Assembly (NCBI RefSeq): GCF_007176755.1
Contig: NZ_BJTV01000008.1
Span: 62,001 to 126,000, forward strand
Length of the DNA: 64,000 nucleotides
Direction of reading: 5' to 3'
Source: Streptomyces sp. 1-11
GTDB taxonomy: Bacteria > Actinomycetota > Actinomycetes > Streptomycetales > Streptomycetaceae
This document shows, in pieces, positions 30,252-39,382 of the stretch. Made by a program: the position numbers and the translations under genes. The notes beneath the pieces were generated by a model. That model made no database searches, was not told the origin of the DNA, and saw only the letters and a list, made by a program, of their open reading frames with translations. How positions within the stretch are numbered: the stretch's first letter is position 1; every line of letters begins with the position of its first letter.

Positions 30252-30320
30252 GGCGGCCCGGCTCTCCCGCCCGTGCGTGGCGCGTGACGACCCGGTCCAT
30301 GCGGGTCCATGTATATGAAC

Positions 30321-30390
30321 TCAAAACAAGTACCAGAGTGTTGACGTGCTCACGGAAGCATCTCTACGGTTCGGGAGAAAGCGCTTTCCC
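30321..30390 (+). promoter_or_regulatory. PL9 lyase promoter with LacI-like operator
   Basis: TTGACG (30341-30346), 18-nt spacer, TACGGT (30365-30370) form a good promoter. The perfect palindrome GAAAGCGCTTTC (30377-30388) sits over the expected transcript start, as a LacI-family operator would, with a second inverted half (CGCTTTCTCC) just downstream. TCAAAACAAGTA (30321-30332) upstream of the -35 resembles the inverted repeats before the CBM32 gene at 10.1 kb. The rest of the 329-nt spacer contains short CTCCAAGG/CTCCACGG direct repeats (about 30497-30540). Confidence 0.6.
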
Positions 30391-30580
30391 GCTTTCTCCT
30401 GGGTGTAATGCCCGTGACCGTGCCCTGCGGTCCGCCTGTCGCGCGGACCGCGGGCGCGTTCACATGGAAGAACCAGCGGCATCGTCACCCCAGCACTCCA
30501 AGGCTCCAAGGCTCCACGGCACGAAGGCTCCACGGCACCGCACCCGCCCAGCCGACCCCCACCATCCTGGAGACAAGCCG

Positions 30581-32155
30581 ATGCACCTGAGAGCAGCCAT
30601 CGCCTGCGCCTGCCTGACCGCCGGCACGCTCGTCGCGCTGTCCGGCCCCACGGCGCAGGCCGCCACCACCCGCTACGAGGCCGAGACCGCGCCCGCCGTC
30701 TGCACCGGCACCATCGACTCCGACTGGACGGGCTACTCCGGCAGCGGATTCTGCAACGGGACCAACGCCACCGGCGCCGCGGCGCAGTTCACGGTGAACG
30801 CAGCGAGCGCGGGCACCGCCACCCTCAGGGTGCGCTTCGCCAACGGCGCCACCACGGCGCGGCCCGCCACCGTCGACGGGTCGGCGGCCACCGCGGTCTC
30901 CTTCGAGGGCACCGGCGCCTGGAGCACCTGGGTGACGAAGACGCTGACCGTGCCGGTGCGGTCCGGCGCCAACGTCGTCCGGTTCAGCCCGACCGCCGCC
31001 GGCGGACTGCCCAACATCGACTACCTCGACGCCGACCTCACCGGGGACACCACCCCGCCCTCTTCGGGCAGCGTGCTGTACGTCTCCCCGGGCGGCGCCG
31101 ACAGCGCGTCCGGCAGCCAGTCCGACCCGACCACCCTGACCTCCGCGATCAGCCGCGTCACCCCCGGCGGCACCATCTACCTGCGCGGCGGAACCTACGC
31201 CTACGCGCAGACGGTCACCGTCCCCCAGGGCGCGGACGGCACCTCGGGGGCCCGCACCACGCTGAGCGCCTACCCGGGCGAGACCCCGGTGCTCGACTTC
31301 GGGGCGCAGAGCGAGAGTCCGTCCAACCGCGGCCTGCAGCTGAACGCCTCGTACTGGCACGTGTACGGCCTGGTCGTGCAGCACGCCGGCGACAACGGCA
31401 TCTACGTGGGCGGCAGCCACGACATCGTCGAGCGCACGGTGACCCGCTTCAACCGGGACACGGGACTGCAGCTCGGGCGGATCGCCTCCAGCACCCCGAA
31501 GAGCCAGTGGCCGTCCGACAACCTCGTCGTCGCCGCCGAGTCGCACGACAACGCCGACTCCGACGGTGAGGACGCCGACGGCTTCGCCGCCAAGCTCACC
31601 GTCGGCACGGGCAACGTCTTCCGCTACGACGTCTCCCACCACAACATCGACGACGGCTGGGACCTGTACACCAAGACCGACACCGGCTCCATCGGCCCGG
31701 TGACCATCGAGAACTCCCTGTCCTACGGCAACGGCACCCTCTCCGACGGCACCGTCAACGCCAACGGCGACCGCAACGGCTACAAGCTCGGCGGCGACGA
31801 CATCGCGGTCGACCACGTCGTCCGGCACAGCATCGCCTACCGCAACGGCCACCACGGGTTCACCTACAACAGCAACCCCGGCTCGATGCAGCTCGCGGGC
31901 AACGTCGGCATCGACAACGCCGAGCGCAACTTCTCGTTCGACAAGGGCACTTCGGTGTTCCGGAGCAACACCTCCTGCCGCTTCTCCAGCGGCGGGTCCA
32001 ACGACAAGACGGTCGGTGACGCGGACGGCACCAACCAGTTCTGGACCGGCGCCAACGGCTCCCGGTGCGCGTCCTACTCCGGCGCCCTCGGCTGGTCCTT
32101 CGCCTCGGACGGCAGCCTGGTGGTGACCTTCGGCGGCAAGGTCGTCACTCCCTAG
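30581..32155 (+). CDS. Secreted CBM35/6-linked pectate lyase, PL9 family
   Basis: 524-residue extracellular enzyme. It has a signal peptide (1 to about 27, TAQAA), an N-terminal carbohydrate-binding module of CBM6/35 type (about 30-148, TTRYEAETAPAV, NIDYLDADL), a short linker, and a right-handed parallel beta-helix (about 160-524). The helix has the PL9 hallmark around DGFAAKLTVG and HHNIDDGWDLY, where the acidic and Lys residues of the calcium/catalytic site sit. It should cleave polygalacturonate by beta-elimination. SD GGAG. It is monocistronic, between an operator-equipped promoter and a strong terminator, so substrate-induced expression is likely. Confidence 0.9.
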   Translation: MHLRAAIACACLTAGTLVALSGPTAQAATTRYEAETAPAVCTGTIDSDWTGYSGSGFCNGTNATGAAAQFTVNAASAGTATLRVRFANGATTARPATVDGSAATAVSFEGTGAWSTWVTKTLTVPVRSGANVVRFSPTAAGGLPNIDYLDADLTGDTTPPSSGSVLYVSPGGADSASGSQSDPTTLTSAISRVTPGGTIYLRGGTYAYAQTVTVPQGADGTSGARTTLSAYPGETPVLDFGAQSESPSNRGLQLNASYWHVYGLVVQHAGDNGIYVGGSHDIVERTVTRFNRDTGLQLGRIASSTPKSQWPSDNLVVAAESHDNADSDGEDADGFAAKLTVGTGNVFRYDVSHHNIDDGWDLYTKTDTGSIGPVTIENSLSYGNGTLSDGTVNANGDRNGYKLGGDDIAVDHVVRHSIAYRNGHHGFTYNSNPGSMQLAGNVGIDNAERNFSFDKGTSVFRSNTSCRFSSGGSNDKTVGDADGTNQFWTGANGSRCASYSGALGWSFASDGSLVVTFGGKVVTP

Positions 32156-32163
32156 CCCACCTG

Positions 32164-32210
32164 CGCGGGCCGGGGCGGACGCCGCACGCGGGCGTCCGCC
32201 CCGGCCCGCG
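32164..32210. terminator. PL9 lyase terminator
   Basis: Perfect 20-bp stem (32164-32183 with 32191-32210), 7-nt loop, just after the stop codon. Confidence 0.9.
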
Positions 32211-32315
32211 ACGGCGATTTTCCACTACCGCCAGTAACGTGATGATCTTCTCCGCAGGTGTTACTCGCCAGTCAACTTCGCACGTCCGAGGGGCGTGCTC
32301 TGTCCGGAGAAGTCC

Positions 32316-32501
32316 ATGTCGTCCATGTCGTCCGAAGCCTTCGAGAACGCGCGCCTCACGTACGAGCACCACATGCGGACGTGCCGCCAGTGCCACGCCG
32401 ACACCGTGCCCTGCGCGGTGTCCAAGCACCTCCTGCGCATCTGCAACAACGCCCGCAGGGAGCTGCTGCGCACCCCCGAGCACCGGGCCGCCCAGGCCTG
32501 A
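32316..32501 (+). CDS. Small cysteine-containing protein
   Basis: 61-residue cytosolic protein with one CxxC pair (CRQCHADTVPC) and a later cysteine (LRICNNARRE), plus His residues that could complete a zinc site. No family can be named. GGAGA at 32305-32309 lies 6 nt before the ATG at 32316, and codon use is genome-typical, so it is probably a real gene. It is preceded by a short AT-rich segment that could be its promoter. Confidence 0.65.
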   Translation: MSSMSSEAFENARLTYEHHMRTCRQCHADTVPCAVSKHLLRICNNARRELLRTPEHRAAQA

Positions 32502-32628
32502 GCGCACCGGGGGGCGGGCCCGGCCGGGGCCGGGCGGTTCAAGGTTCTCGCAGGCGGGGGGCTTGCGGCGGGGATGATCGGGGAACCCGGGCGGCTGTCC
32601 CGCCAGCCCGAGACCACGGAGGCCAGAC

Positions 32629-33519
32629 GTGACCGCCGAACAGAGCCCGCAGCCCGACCCGACCACCCGGCACGCCCGCCCGGACTTCCCCTCCCAGGAC
32701 CAGCCGCACCCCGGCTGGACCGGCCCGATGGACCCGCCGCCGGACCACGGCGAGGACTCCTACCGGGGCGCCGACCGCCTCCGCGGTTTCAAGACGGTGA
32801 TCACAGGCGGTGACTCCGGCATCGGCCGCGCGGTGGCCCTGGCCTTCGCCCGCGAGGGCGCCGACGTGCTGTTCACCCACCTCGCCGAGGAGGCGGACGA
32901 CGCGCGCGAGACGGCCCGGCTCATCGAGGACGCGGGCCGCAAGGCGGTCGCCGTGTCCTGCGACATCAGGGACGAGGACAACTGCCGCGCGCTGATCGGG
33001 CGGGCGGTCGACGAGTTCGGGCACATCGACGTCCTGGTGAACAACGCCGCCTACCAGATGTCCCAGCCGGACGGCATCGAGGCGATCAGCACCGAGCAGT
33101 TCGACCGGGTGCTGCGGACGAACCTCTACGGCATGTTCTGGCTCACCAAGTTCGCCCTTCCGCACATCCCGGCCGGGGGCAGCGTCATCAACACCACCTC
33201 CGTCCAGGCGTACAAGCCGAGCCCGCACCTGCTCGACTACGCCATGACCAAGGGCGCGATCGTCACCTTCACACAGGGCCTGGCCCAGATGGTCGCCGAG
33301 CGCGGCATCCGGGTCAACGCGGTGGCGCCCGGCCCCGTGTGGACGCCGCTGATCCCGGCGACGATGCCCGACACGGCCGAGTTCGGCAAGCAGAGCCCGC
33401 TCGGCCGCCCGGCGCAGCCCGCCGAACTCGCCCCGGCCTACGTCTACCTGGCCTCGGACCAGGCGAGCTTCGTCACGGCCGAGATCCTCAACGCGACCGG
33501 CGGCACCCCGCTGCCCTGA
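32629..33519 (+). CDS. Short-chain dehydrogenase of the general-stress (GSP39/YhdF) type
   Basis: 296-residue SDR with an N-terminal extension of about 50 residues characteristic of the stress-induced GSP39-like group (GWTGPMDPPPDHGEDSYRG). The cofactor motif is TGGDSGIG, then NNAA, the catalytic Ser in INTTSVQAY, and YAMTK for Tyr and Lys. It is an NAD(P)-dependent oxidoreductase of unknown substrate. The GTG at 32629 follows GGAGG. Such genes are often sigma-B-regulated, but no convincing sigma-B promoter was identified here. Confidence 0.9.
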   Translation: MTAEQSPQPDPTTRHARPDFPSQDQPHPGWTGPMDPPPDHGEDSYRGADRLRGFKTVITGGDSGIGRAVALAFAREGADVLFTHLAEEADDARETARLIEDAGRKAVAVSCDIRDEDNCRALIGRAVDEFGHIDVLVNNAAYQMSQPDGIEAISTEQFDRVLRTNLYGMFWLTKFALPHIPAGGSVINTTSVQAYKPSPHLLDYAMTKGAIVTFTQGLAQMVAERGIRVNAVAPGPVWTPLIPATMPDTAEFGKQSPLGRPAQPAELAPAYVYLASDQASFVTAEILNATGGTPLP

Positions 33520-33545
33520 CCGGGGCGGCACGGCGGCCGCCCCGG

Positions 33546-34565
33546 CTACAGCGGGGGCTCCTCGGCGAGTTCCAGCAGCGAGCGGGCGCTCTGCGCCGTC
33601 AGGGGAGCGGTCGCGGCGGCGGACGGGAACAGGCCGCCCCAGGCGCGGGCCCGGCCCAGGGCGCTCAGCCGCCAGGCGAGGCGCACCGCGCGCCGGAGTT
33701 CCGCCGCCGTGCGGCCGGCTCCCGTCCACGGCTCCAGGTAGGCGTCGCGCAGCCGCGGCAGCACGTCCGGCCCGTACCGGTCCGAGGCCCTGCGGGCCGG
33801 GACCCGAAGACTGCAGAACGGGTGCGAGACGGCCGCGTCGCCCCAGTCGAAGAAGGTGAACCGACCGGGCGCCGGATTGAACAACTGGCCGTCGTGCAGG
33901 TCGACATGGTCGAGCGAGTCGGGCACGCCCAGGGCCGCCAGTTCGCCGCACCAGTCCTCCAGCCGGGGCCTGAGCGCCGTCAGCCGGGCGCGTTCCTCCG
34001 GCCGCAGCGCAGGGCTGCCGGCCACCGACTCCTCGAAGACATACGGGAGTTCCGCGGTGCGGGCACTCGGTACGCCCAGCCGCTCCAGTTCCCGTACCCG
34101 GGGGACCAGTTCCCGCTGCAGGCCCGCGTACTGGCGCAGCAGGTCCTCCCAGACCTCCGGCCCGACGGGCTGCCGCTGGAGCACGTCCCGGAAGAGGGCG
34201 CCCCCGTCGGGCAGCAGCGACCAGCCGCGGCCGGCGTCGACCGCCAGCGGGGCCAGCACGTGCCGCGGCGCCCAGTGGGCCAGCGCGGCGGTGAGAGCGC
34301 CCTCGAAGGCACTGGACGGCGGGTTCGCCTTGAACCAGACGGCCCCCCGGCCCGTGGCGGCCCCGTGGTCCGCCACGGGCACCCGGACCAGCACGGACCA
34401 CGGCCGCAGCCGTACCCGCAGGGCGCCGGACACACGCAGCCCGTGAGCCGTGAGCCCGTCCTCCACCCAGCCGAGGGCCGCGCTGCGCCAGCCCTCCCGC
34501 TCCCAGGGGGTCGGCGTGTCCGGGTACCCGCCCCGGTCCACGGCCGTCGACGCCACATTCCGCAT
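33546..34565 (-). CDS. Aminoglycoside phosphotransferase (APH)-fold protein
   Basis: 339-residue kinase-like protein. The catalytic loop is recognisable as DHVDLHDGQLFN, and the metal-binding DxD region appears as FFDWGDAAVSHPF. The N-lobe is divergent. Proteins of this type in Streptomyces are mostly uncharacterised small-molecule kinases; antibiotic modification should not be assumed. The ATG at 34565 is used because the frame further upstream is merely the tRNA-like gene read as protein. It is convergent with the SDR, with a 26-nt gap. Confidence 0.8.
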   Translation of the reverse strand: MRNVASTAVDRGGYPDTPTPWEREGWRSAALGWVEDGLTAHGLRVSGALRVRLRPWSVLVRVPVADHGAATGRGAVWFKANPPSSAFEGALTAALAHWAPRHVLAPLAVDAGRGWSLLPDGGALFRDVLQRQPVGPEVWEDLLRQYAGLQRELVPRVRELERLGVPSARTAELPYVFEESVAGSPALRPEERARLTALRPRLEDWCGELAALGVPDSLDHVDLHDGQLFNPAPGRFTFFDWGDAAVSHPFCSLRVPARRASDRYGPDVLPRLRDAYLEPWTGAGRTAAELRRAVRLAWRLSALGRARAWGGLFPSAAATAPLTAQSARSLLELAEEPPL

Positions 34566-34610
34566 CCGGCCATCCCAGCAGGCCGCGTGTGCGGTCGCCA
34601 GCGGTTTTCC

Positions 34611-34705
<95 letters not shown>

Positions 34706-34842
34706 CTGTTCCCGGCCCGGTCTCCCGCGCCGTTCACAGACACAACAGCGACAGGGGCCGCTGACGGCGCGGTGACGCCGGGCTGACAGCGGGCCGGCCG
34801 CCACCGGCGCCCCGCGCGCCCACCTGCTCGCCCCCGTTTGGG

Positions 34843-35604
34843 TCAGCGCACCGGAAACCCGAAGGAGTAGCCCTGCTGCTTCAGCCAGGGGAGCAGGGTC
34901 CGCAGGGCGGCCACCGTCTGCGAGCGGTCGCCGCCGGCGTCGTGGAAGAGCAGGGTGGGGCCGTTGGGCAGTTCCCGCTGGACGGTGGCGACGATGGCCT
35001 CGGCGCCGGGCCGCTCGAAGTCCTTGGAGTCGACGTTCCAGCCGAGCGGCCGCATGCCGTGGGAGGCCGCGAGGTGCCGGCTGTAGGGGGTGAAGGCGCC
35101 GCCGGGCGCGCGGTAGTACATCGGGTGCACACCGCCGGACGCCTTGGTGATCTGGCGTTCCGCGGTGACGATCTGCTCGGACTGGTAGGACTGCGGCTTC
35201 TTGTCCATCGTGGTGTCGTGCGACACCGTGTGGTCGCACAGCCGGTGCCCGGCCGCCACCACCTGCTTGACCAGGTCCGGGTGGGCCTCGGCCTGCGGCC
35301 CGACCATGCAGAAGGTCGCCTTCACGCCGTTGTCCCTCAGCACCGTCAGCACCTGAGGGGTCCAGGTCGGGTCCGGGCCGTCGTCGATGGTGATGTTGAC
35401 CGCGTGCTCGCCGCCGTCGGAGGCGTGGACGATGCCGGCGGCGACCGGGGCGGCCTTCCGGGCGGCGGGCTTCGCCGCGGCCTGCTGTCCGCTCACAGGA
35501 CCGGCCTGCGCGGTCCACACCGAGGTCGCGGCGGCCACCGCCGTCACCCCGACCGCCGCCGCGACCACCCGGCCGTACCATCCCCGCCCGCCGTGCCGTG
35601 CCAT
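34843..35604 (-). CDS. Membrane-anchored polysaccharide deacetylase (NodB/CE4)
   Basis: 253-residue protein with an N-terminal TM or signal anchor (VVAAAVGVTAVAAATSVW), an Ala/Lys linker and a NodB domain (about 65-250). The CE4 motifs in order are ITIDDGPDP (catalytic and metal Asp), HTVSH (HxxxH metal site), RAPGG, GWNVDSKD and LFHD. It should remove N-acetyl groups from peptidoglycan or chitin-like glycans outside the membrane. The ATG at 35604 has GGGGCGGG upstream; an in-frame start at 35643 is possible. Confidence 0.9.
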   Translation of the reverse strand: MARHGGRGWYGRVVAAAVGVTAVAAATSVWTAQAGPVSGQQAAAKPAARKAAPVAAGIVHASDGGEHAVNITIDDGPDPTWTPQVLTVLRDNGVKATFCMVGPQAEAHPDLVKQVVAAGHRLCDHTVSHDTTMDKKPQSYQSEQIVTAERQITKASGGVHPMYYRAPGGAFTPYSRHLAASHGMRPLGWNVDSKDFERPGAEAIVATVQRELPNGPTLLFHDAGGDRSQTVAALRTLLPWLKQQGYSFGFPVR

Positions 35605-35796
35605 GTCCCGCCCCGTTCCTGCCGTGTCGATGTCCCCGTGCACCTGACAGGACGGGCGGGGGCGGCCGGAGGCTCCCGCTGTTACCGATCAAGGACAATT
35701 CCGGGGTGCTTCCGGGACAACGAGGAAACGCCAGGTGGGCAACGGCAGTCCGCCGCCCGGGTGACAGGCCCGTGCCCGCCCGGGCCCGGCGATCCG

Positions 35797-36189
35797 TCAC
35801 ACAGCGGACGGGCGGCGCGCGTACACCTCGATCTCGATCCTCATGCGGGGATCGGCCAGGCCGCACACCAGCATCGTCGCGGCCGGGCGGACCTCCCCGA
35901 ATGCCCGCCGCAGCACCGGCCAGCACGGCTCGAAGTCCGCGCGCTCGGGCAGGAGGTAGCGCACTCGCACCACATCGGGGAAGCCGCAGCCGGCCTCGGC
36001 CAGCGCGGCCTCTATGTTGCGCAGGCACTGCTCGGCCTGCGCCACCACGTCCTCGGAGATGGTCATCGTGGTGTAGTCGAACCCGGTCGTCCCGGACACG
36101 TGCACCAGGTCGCCGTCCACCACGGCGCGGGCGTAGCCGATCTGCTCCTCGAAGGTGGAACCGCTGAGTATCGCGCGTCGCTCTGTCAT
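35797..36189 (-). CDS. RidA/YjgF-family enamine deaminase-like protein
   Basis: 130-residue single RidA domain (VHVSGTTGFDY, then VVRVRYLLPERADFE and IEIEVYARR). RidA proteins hydrolyse reactive 2-aminoacrylate and related enamines made by PLP enzymes. The conserved Arg and Glu that contact the substrate appear in the C-terminal IEIEVYA segment region. A TAGCGT -10-like box lies 8 nt before the ATG with no SD, so it is probably leaderless. Confidence 0.88.
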   Translation of the reverse strand: MTERRAILSGSTFEEQIGYARAVVDGDLVHVSGTTGFDYTTMTISEDVVAQAEQCLRNIEAALAEAGCGFPDVVRVRYLLPERADFEPCWPVLRRAFGEVRPAATMLVCGLADPRMRIEIEVYARRPSAV

Positions 36190-36252
36190 GGGCCGCACGC
36201 TAGGCGACCCGTGCCGGACGGTCCAACGCCGGCCCAGGCGCGCCGGGTCGGG

Positions 36253-37023
36253 TCAGCGGCCGTAGCGGCGGTCCCGGTCCGCGTACGAACGCAGGGCGCG
36301 CAGCAGGTCGATCTGGCGGAAGGCCGGCCACAGGACGTCGACGAAGTGCACCTCCGCATAGGCGGACTGCCACAACAGGAAGCCGGACAGCCGCTGTTCG
36401 CCGGAGGTGCGGATGATGAAGTCGGTGTCGTGACCGGCCGGCGAGTACAGGTTGTCGCTGATGTGCTCCAGGTCGAACTCCGCGGCCAGGTCCCGGGGAT
36501 CGCCGCCCGCGCCGATGTGCTTGTCGAAGGCCGCCCGGACGGCGTCGACGATCTCCCGGCGGCCGCCGTAGCCCACGGCGACGTCGACCTTGAGCCCACC
36601 CCGGCCGACGGTGCCCGAGGCGGCCTCCTTCAGCACGCGGGCGGTGTTCCCCGGCAGCAGGTCGAGGGCGCCGATGATCTCGATCTCCCAGGGCTCCCCG
36701 GGAGCGCAGATCCGCTGGACCGTCTCCTCGATTATGCCGAGCAGCGGGCCGAGTTCGTCGGCGGGCCGGTGGAGGTTGTCGTCGGACAGCATCCACAGCG
36801 TGACGTGGCTGATCCCGGCGTCGGTGCACCAGCGCAGGAAGTCCGTGACCTTGGCGCCGCCGACACGGTAGCCCTCACGGACGTCGCTGTGTCCCGCGCC
36901 CCGCGCCCAGCGGCGGTTGCCGTCCAGCATGATCGCCACGTGCCGCGGCCGGGGCAGGCCCTCCAGCTTGCGGTTCAGGCGCCGTACGTAGACCGCTTCC
37001 AACGCCGCACGCAAGGCCTTCAT
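36253..37023 (-). CDS. uppS: Cis-prenyltransferase (UppS-like)
   Basis: 256-residue (Z)-polyprenyl diphosphate synthase. The signature HVAIMLDGNRRWARG holds the catalytic Asp and the P-loop, with WMLSDDNLHRP in the middle and RTSGEQRLSGFLLWQSAYAEVHF at the C-terminus (region V). It elongates farnesyl-PP to a cis-polyprenyl carrier for cell-wall or glycan synthesis, or makes a shorter isoprenoid. Streptomyces carry several paralogues, and this one is not next to cell-wall genes. A GTG at 37029 has better SD spacing (GGAGAAAGGA) and is an alternative start. Confidence 0.92.
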   Translation of the reverse strand: MKALRAALEAVYVRRLNRKLEGLPRPRHVAIMLDGNRRWARGAGHSDVREGYRVGGAKVTDFLRWCTDAGISHVTLWMLSDDNLHRPADELGPLLGIIEETVQRICAPGEPWEIEIIGALDLLPGNTARVLKEAASGTVGRGGLKVDVAVGYGGRREIVDAVRAAFDKHIGAGGDPRDLAAEFDLEHISDNLYSPAGHDTDFIIRTSGEQRLSGFLLWQSAYAEVHFVDVLWPAFRQIDLLRALRSYADRDRRYGR

Positions 37024-37292
37024 CGCCACACCGACATCCTTTCTCCGGGTCGTGTCAGAGGGGGAAACGATAGTGCCACGCCCGCCCTTGGGCACACCGC
37101 GCGAGCCCGGCGCCGCGTTCCCGCACGCCAACGCGCCCACGGGGTACGGACCGGTCCGCGTTCCGCCGCGGCGCGGGCCCGGACCACTTTCCCGATCCGG
37201 CCATGGACCGGGGCTCGTTCACCCGGCCGGGCCTCGTCGCGACGGGGCGCCGGGGACCACGTGACGCCTCTGCCCCACCGGCCGCCGGCCGG

Positions 37293-37337
37293 CCGGACTC
37301 CTGCCGGACGGGCGCCGGGCGGCCGGCAGGAGTCCGG
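37293..37337 (-). terminator. Terminator of GNAT gene within uppS upstream spacer
   Basis: Perfect 15-bp stem (37293-37307 with 37323-37337), 15-nt loop, 20 nt after the GNAT stop. The remaining 270 nt toward uppS show no gene, only its start region. Confidence 0.75.
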
Positions 37338-37356
37338 TCCCCGCCGGGAGCCGGGT

Positions 37357-38058
37357 TCACAGGGTCAGGTACAGGCGCGTGCCCCGGGGCCGGAAGCCGA
37401 CGCGTTCGTACACGCGGCGGGAGCCCTCGCCCGAGTACTCCAGCCACACCGACGACGTGCCACGGGCGAACGCGGCCTCCGCCAGGGCCGCGGTGACGGC
37501 GGCGGCGATGCCCCGGCCCCGGTAGGCGGGCCGGGTGCCGACGCCCGCGAGTTCCGCGGTGTCCTCGGCGGGCGCGGAGCACAGGGCCCCGCCGGCGCAG
37601 GTGCCGTCGGGCGCGCGCACGTACCGGACGGCGCCGCCCTGTTCAGCGGTGCGCCGCAGCCGGGCCGCGCCCGCCTCGGACGGGCCGAACTCGCCCGCGA
37701 ACGCCTCGGACAGGGCGGTGTCGATCGCCCGGTAGTCCTCGTCGGTGCGCGGGGCCAGGACGGCCGGGTTCCGGCCCGGGCCGCCACCGGCCGGCGCCAT
37801 CAGGGACCCGGGGGTGCAGACCAGGTACTCGTGGACCGCCTCGGTGCGGAAACCCGCCCGGCGCAGCGCGGGTTCGACGGCGGGCGCGGCGTCCGGGGCG
37901 AACTCGAGACGTGGCCGCAGACCGCGTTCGCGGAAGGCGAGGATCAGGGCCGCTATGTCCCGGTCGGCCGGCTCGGCGCCGGGGAACGGGGTCGCGTAGT
38001 TGACGTACGGGCTGTCGGTCTCGGGGTCGAAACCCGCGACGAAGCCCGCCAGCGCCAG
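37357..38058 (-). CDS. GNAT-family N-acetyltransferase, start unresolved
   Basis: The C-terminal part (from the internal ATG at 37800) is a clear GNAT domain with acetyl-CoA loop TRPAYRGRGIAAAV and VYERVGFRPRG. The same frame continues upstream with protein-like sequence (GFVAGFDPETDSPYVNY, ALRRAGFRTEAVHEYLV), indicating a two-part protein of about 230 residues. However, no ATG, GTG or TTG occurs in frame between 37801 and the stop at 38191. A CTG at 38058, a frameshift, or true truncation must be invoked. The substrate is unknown. Confidence 0.6.
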   Translation of the reverse strand: MALAGFVAGFDPETDSPYVNYATPFPGAEPADRDIAALILAFRERGLRPRLEFAPDAAPAVEPALRRAGFRTEAVHEYLVCTPGSLMAPAGGGPGRNPAVLAPRTDEDYRAIDTALSEAFAGEFGPSEAGAARLRRTAEQGGAVRYVRAPDGTCAGGALCSAPAEDTAELAGVGTRPAYRGRGIAAAVTAALAEAAFARGTSSVWLEYSGEGSRRVYERVGFRPRGTRLYLTL

Positions 38059-38128
38059 GGAAACCGCACAAGTGGCTCCACACGCCGGGGAAGCCTCACA
38101 GGAGGTGCAGCGCGACCCGGCGGCGTGC

Positions 38129-39382
38129 TCACAGCCGGGCGACGACCAGGGCGATGTCGTCCTGGCCGCCGCCGGCCACCCCCAGGCTGTTCAGCAGCGT
38201 GTCCGCTAGCCGCTCGGCGCCCAGGCTGCCGCACTCCACCAGCGCCTCCCTCAGCCGGTCGATCCCGACGTCTATGTCCTCCTTGCGGCGCTCGATGAGC
38301 CCGTCGGTGTACAGCACCAGGGTGTCGCCGGGCGTGTACGGGATGCTGGCCTGCGGCCGCGGCACGTGCATCGGCCGGGCGCCGAGCGGCGGGTCGGTGG
38401 CGAGGTCGAGCAGCTCCGTGCGGCCGTCCGGGTGCGCCAGCACGGGTGGCGGGTGCCCGGCGCAGCTGTAGGTGATGAGCTGGCTGCGCCGGTCGACGAT
38501 CGCCTTCACCGCCGTCGTGCCCAGGGCCCCCTCGATCGAGCGGGCGTACAGCCCCAGCACCTCCAGGGCCTGCGCGGGCCGTTCCAGGGCCCGGATGGCC
38601 GCCGACAGCGCGCTGCGCAGCATGCCCATCACGGCGGCGGCCTCCAGGCCGTGCCCGATGACGTCGCCGACCGCCAGGGCGAGCCGGTCCGGCGGGATGT
38701 CGACCACGTCGTACCAGTCGCCGCACACGTTGAGCGAGCCGATCGCGGGCAGGTAGCGCACCGCCACGTCGTGCGGATGGTGGGCCAGGTCGGGCGCGTA
38801 CAGCATGGCCTCCTGCAGCGTCACCGCGACCGCGCGCTCCCGGGTGTTGGCCTGCCGCAGCTCCTCGTTCAGCCGCTGCAGCTCCCGCGCCCGGACGTAC
38901 AGTTCGGCCTCCAGCGTCTGCGCGGCCTCCAGGCGCCTGCCGACCCGGATCCGGGTGGGGTCACCGGCCTGGTAGGCCTTGACGAAGGCGGTCACGTCCT
39001 CGACCCGGTGGATGATCCACGCCACCTGCCCGTCCGGCCCCAGCACGGGGGTGTTCACGGGGGACCACCAGCGCTCCTCGAACTCACCGGGCCGGCGCAC
39101 GACGGGGATGTCGTACTTCTGCAGGGCCATCGTGTCCTGCTCGCGGGTGGACAGCACCCGGTGCAGCGAGGCGCCTAGGTTGCGCGTCCCGTCGGCCTCC
39201 GGGTCGTCCGGGTTGTCCGGGAACGCCTGGAAGACGTGCTGCCCGACCAGGTCGTCCCGGGTCCGCGCGGTCGCCTCCAGGTACGCCCGGTTGACGTCCA
39301 CGATCACCAGGTCCGGACCCAGGACGAGGTACGGGCTCGGGGTGGCGGCGAACAGCGCCGCGTGATCGACCTGCGCCGGCAT
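38129..39382 (-). CDS. PAS-SpoIIE protein phosphatase
   Basis: 417-residue signalling phosphatase. The N-terminal PAS domain (about 5-135, YLVLGPDLVIVDVNRAYLEAT, IHRVEDVTAFV) is followed by a coiled-coil linker (about 140-185) and a PP2C-SpoIIE domain (about 190-417) with VCGDWYDVV, VGDVIGHGLEAAAVMG, YTDGLIERR and GGGQDDIALVV. It likely dephosphorylates a STAS anti-anti-sigma factor in response to a signal at the PAS pocket (ligand unknown). The STAS gene at 46.4 kb or the rsb products are possible partners. SD GGAGCGGAGG adjoins the ATG. Confidence 0.93.
   Translation of the reverse strand: MPAQVDHAALFAATPSPYLVLGPDLVIVDVNRAYLEATARTRDDLVGQHVFQAFPDNPDDPEADGTRNLGASLHRVLSTREQDTMALQKYDIPVVRRPGEFEERWWSPVNTPVLGPDGQVAWIIHRVEDVTAFVKAYQAGDPTRIRVGRRLEAAQTLEAELYVRARELQRLNEELRQANTRERAVAVTLQEAMLYAPDLAHHPHDVAVRYLPAIGSLNVCGDWYDVVDIPPDRLALAVGDVIGHGLEAAAVMGMLRSALSAAIRALERPAQALEVLGLYARSIEGALGTTAVKAIVDRRSQLITYSCAGHPPPVLAHPDGRTELLDLATDPPLGARPMHVPRPQASIPYTPGDTLVLYTDGLIERRKEDIDVGIDRLREALVECGSLGAERLADTLLNSLGVAGGGQDDIALVVARL

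Noticed and set aside
33546..34565. Aminoglycoside resistance gene
   Set aside because: Only the APH fold is recognisable; N-lobe divergence and context give no support for antibiotic modification.
37643..38083. Separate minus-strand gene overlapping the GNAT N-terminus
   Set aside because: Composition is Arg/Pro-rich with no domain. It is an alternate frame of the GNAT coding region.
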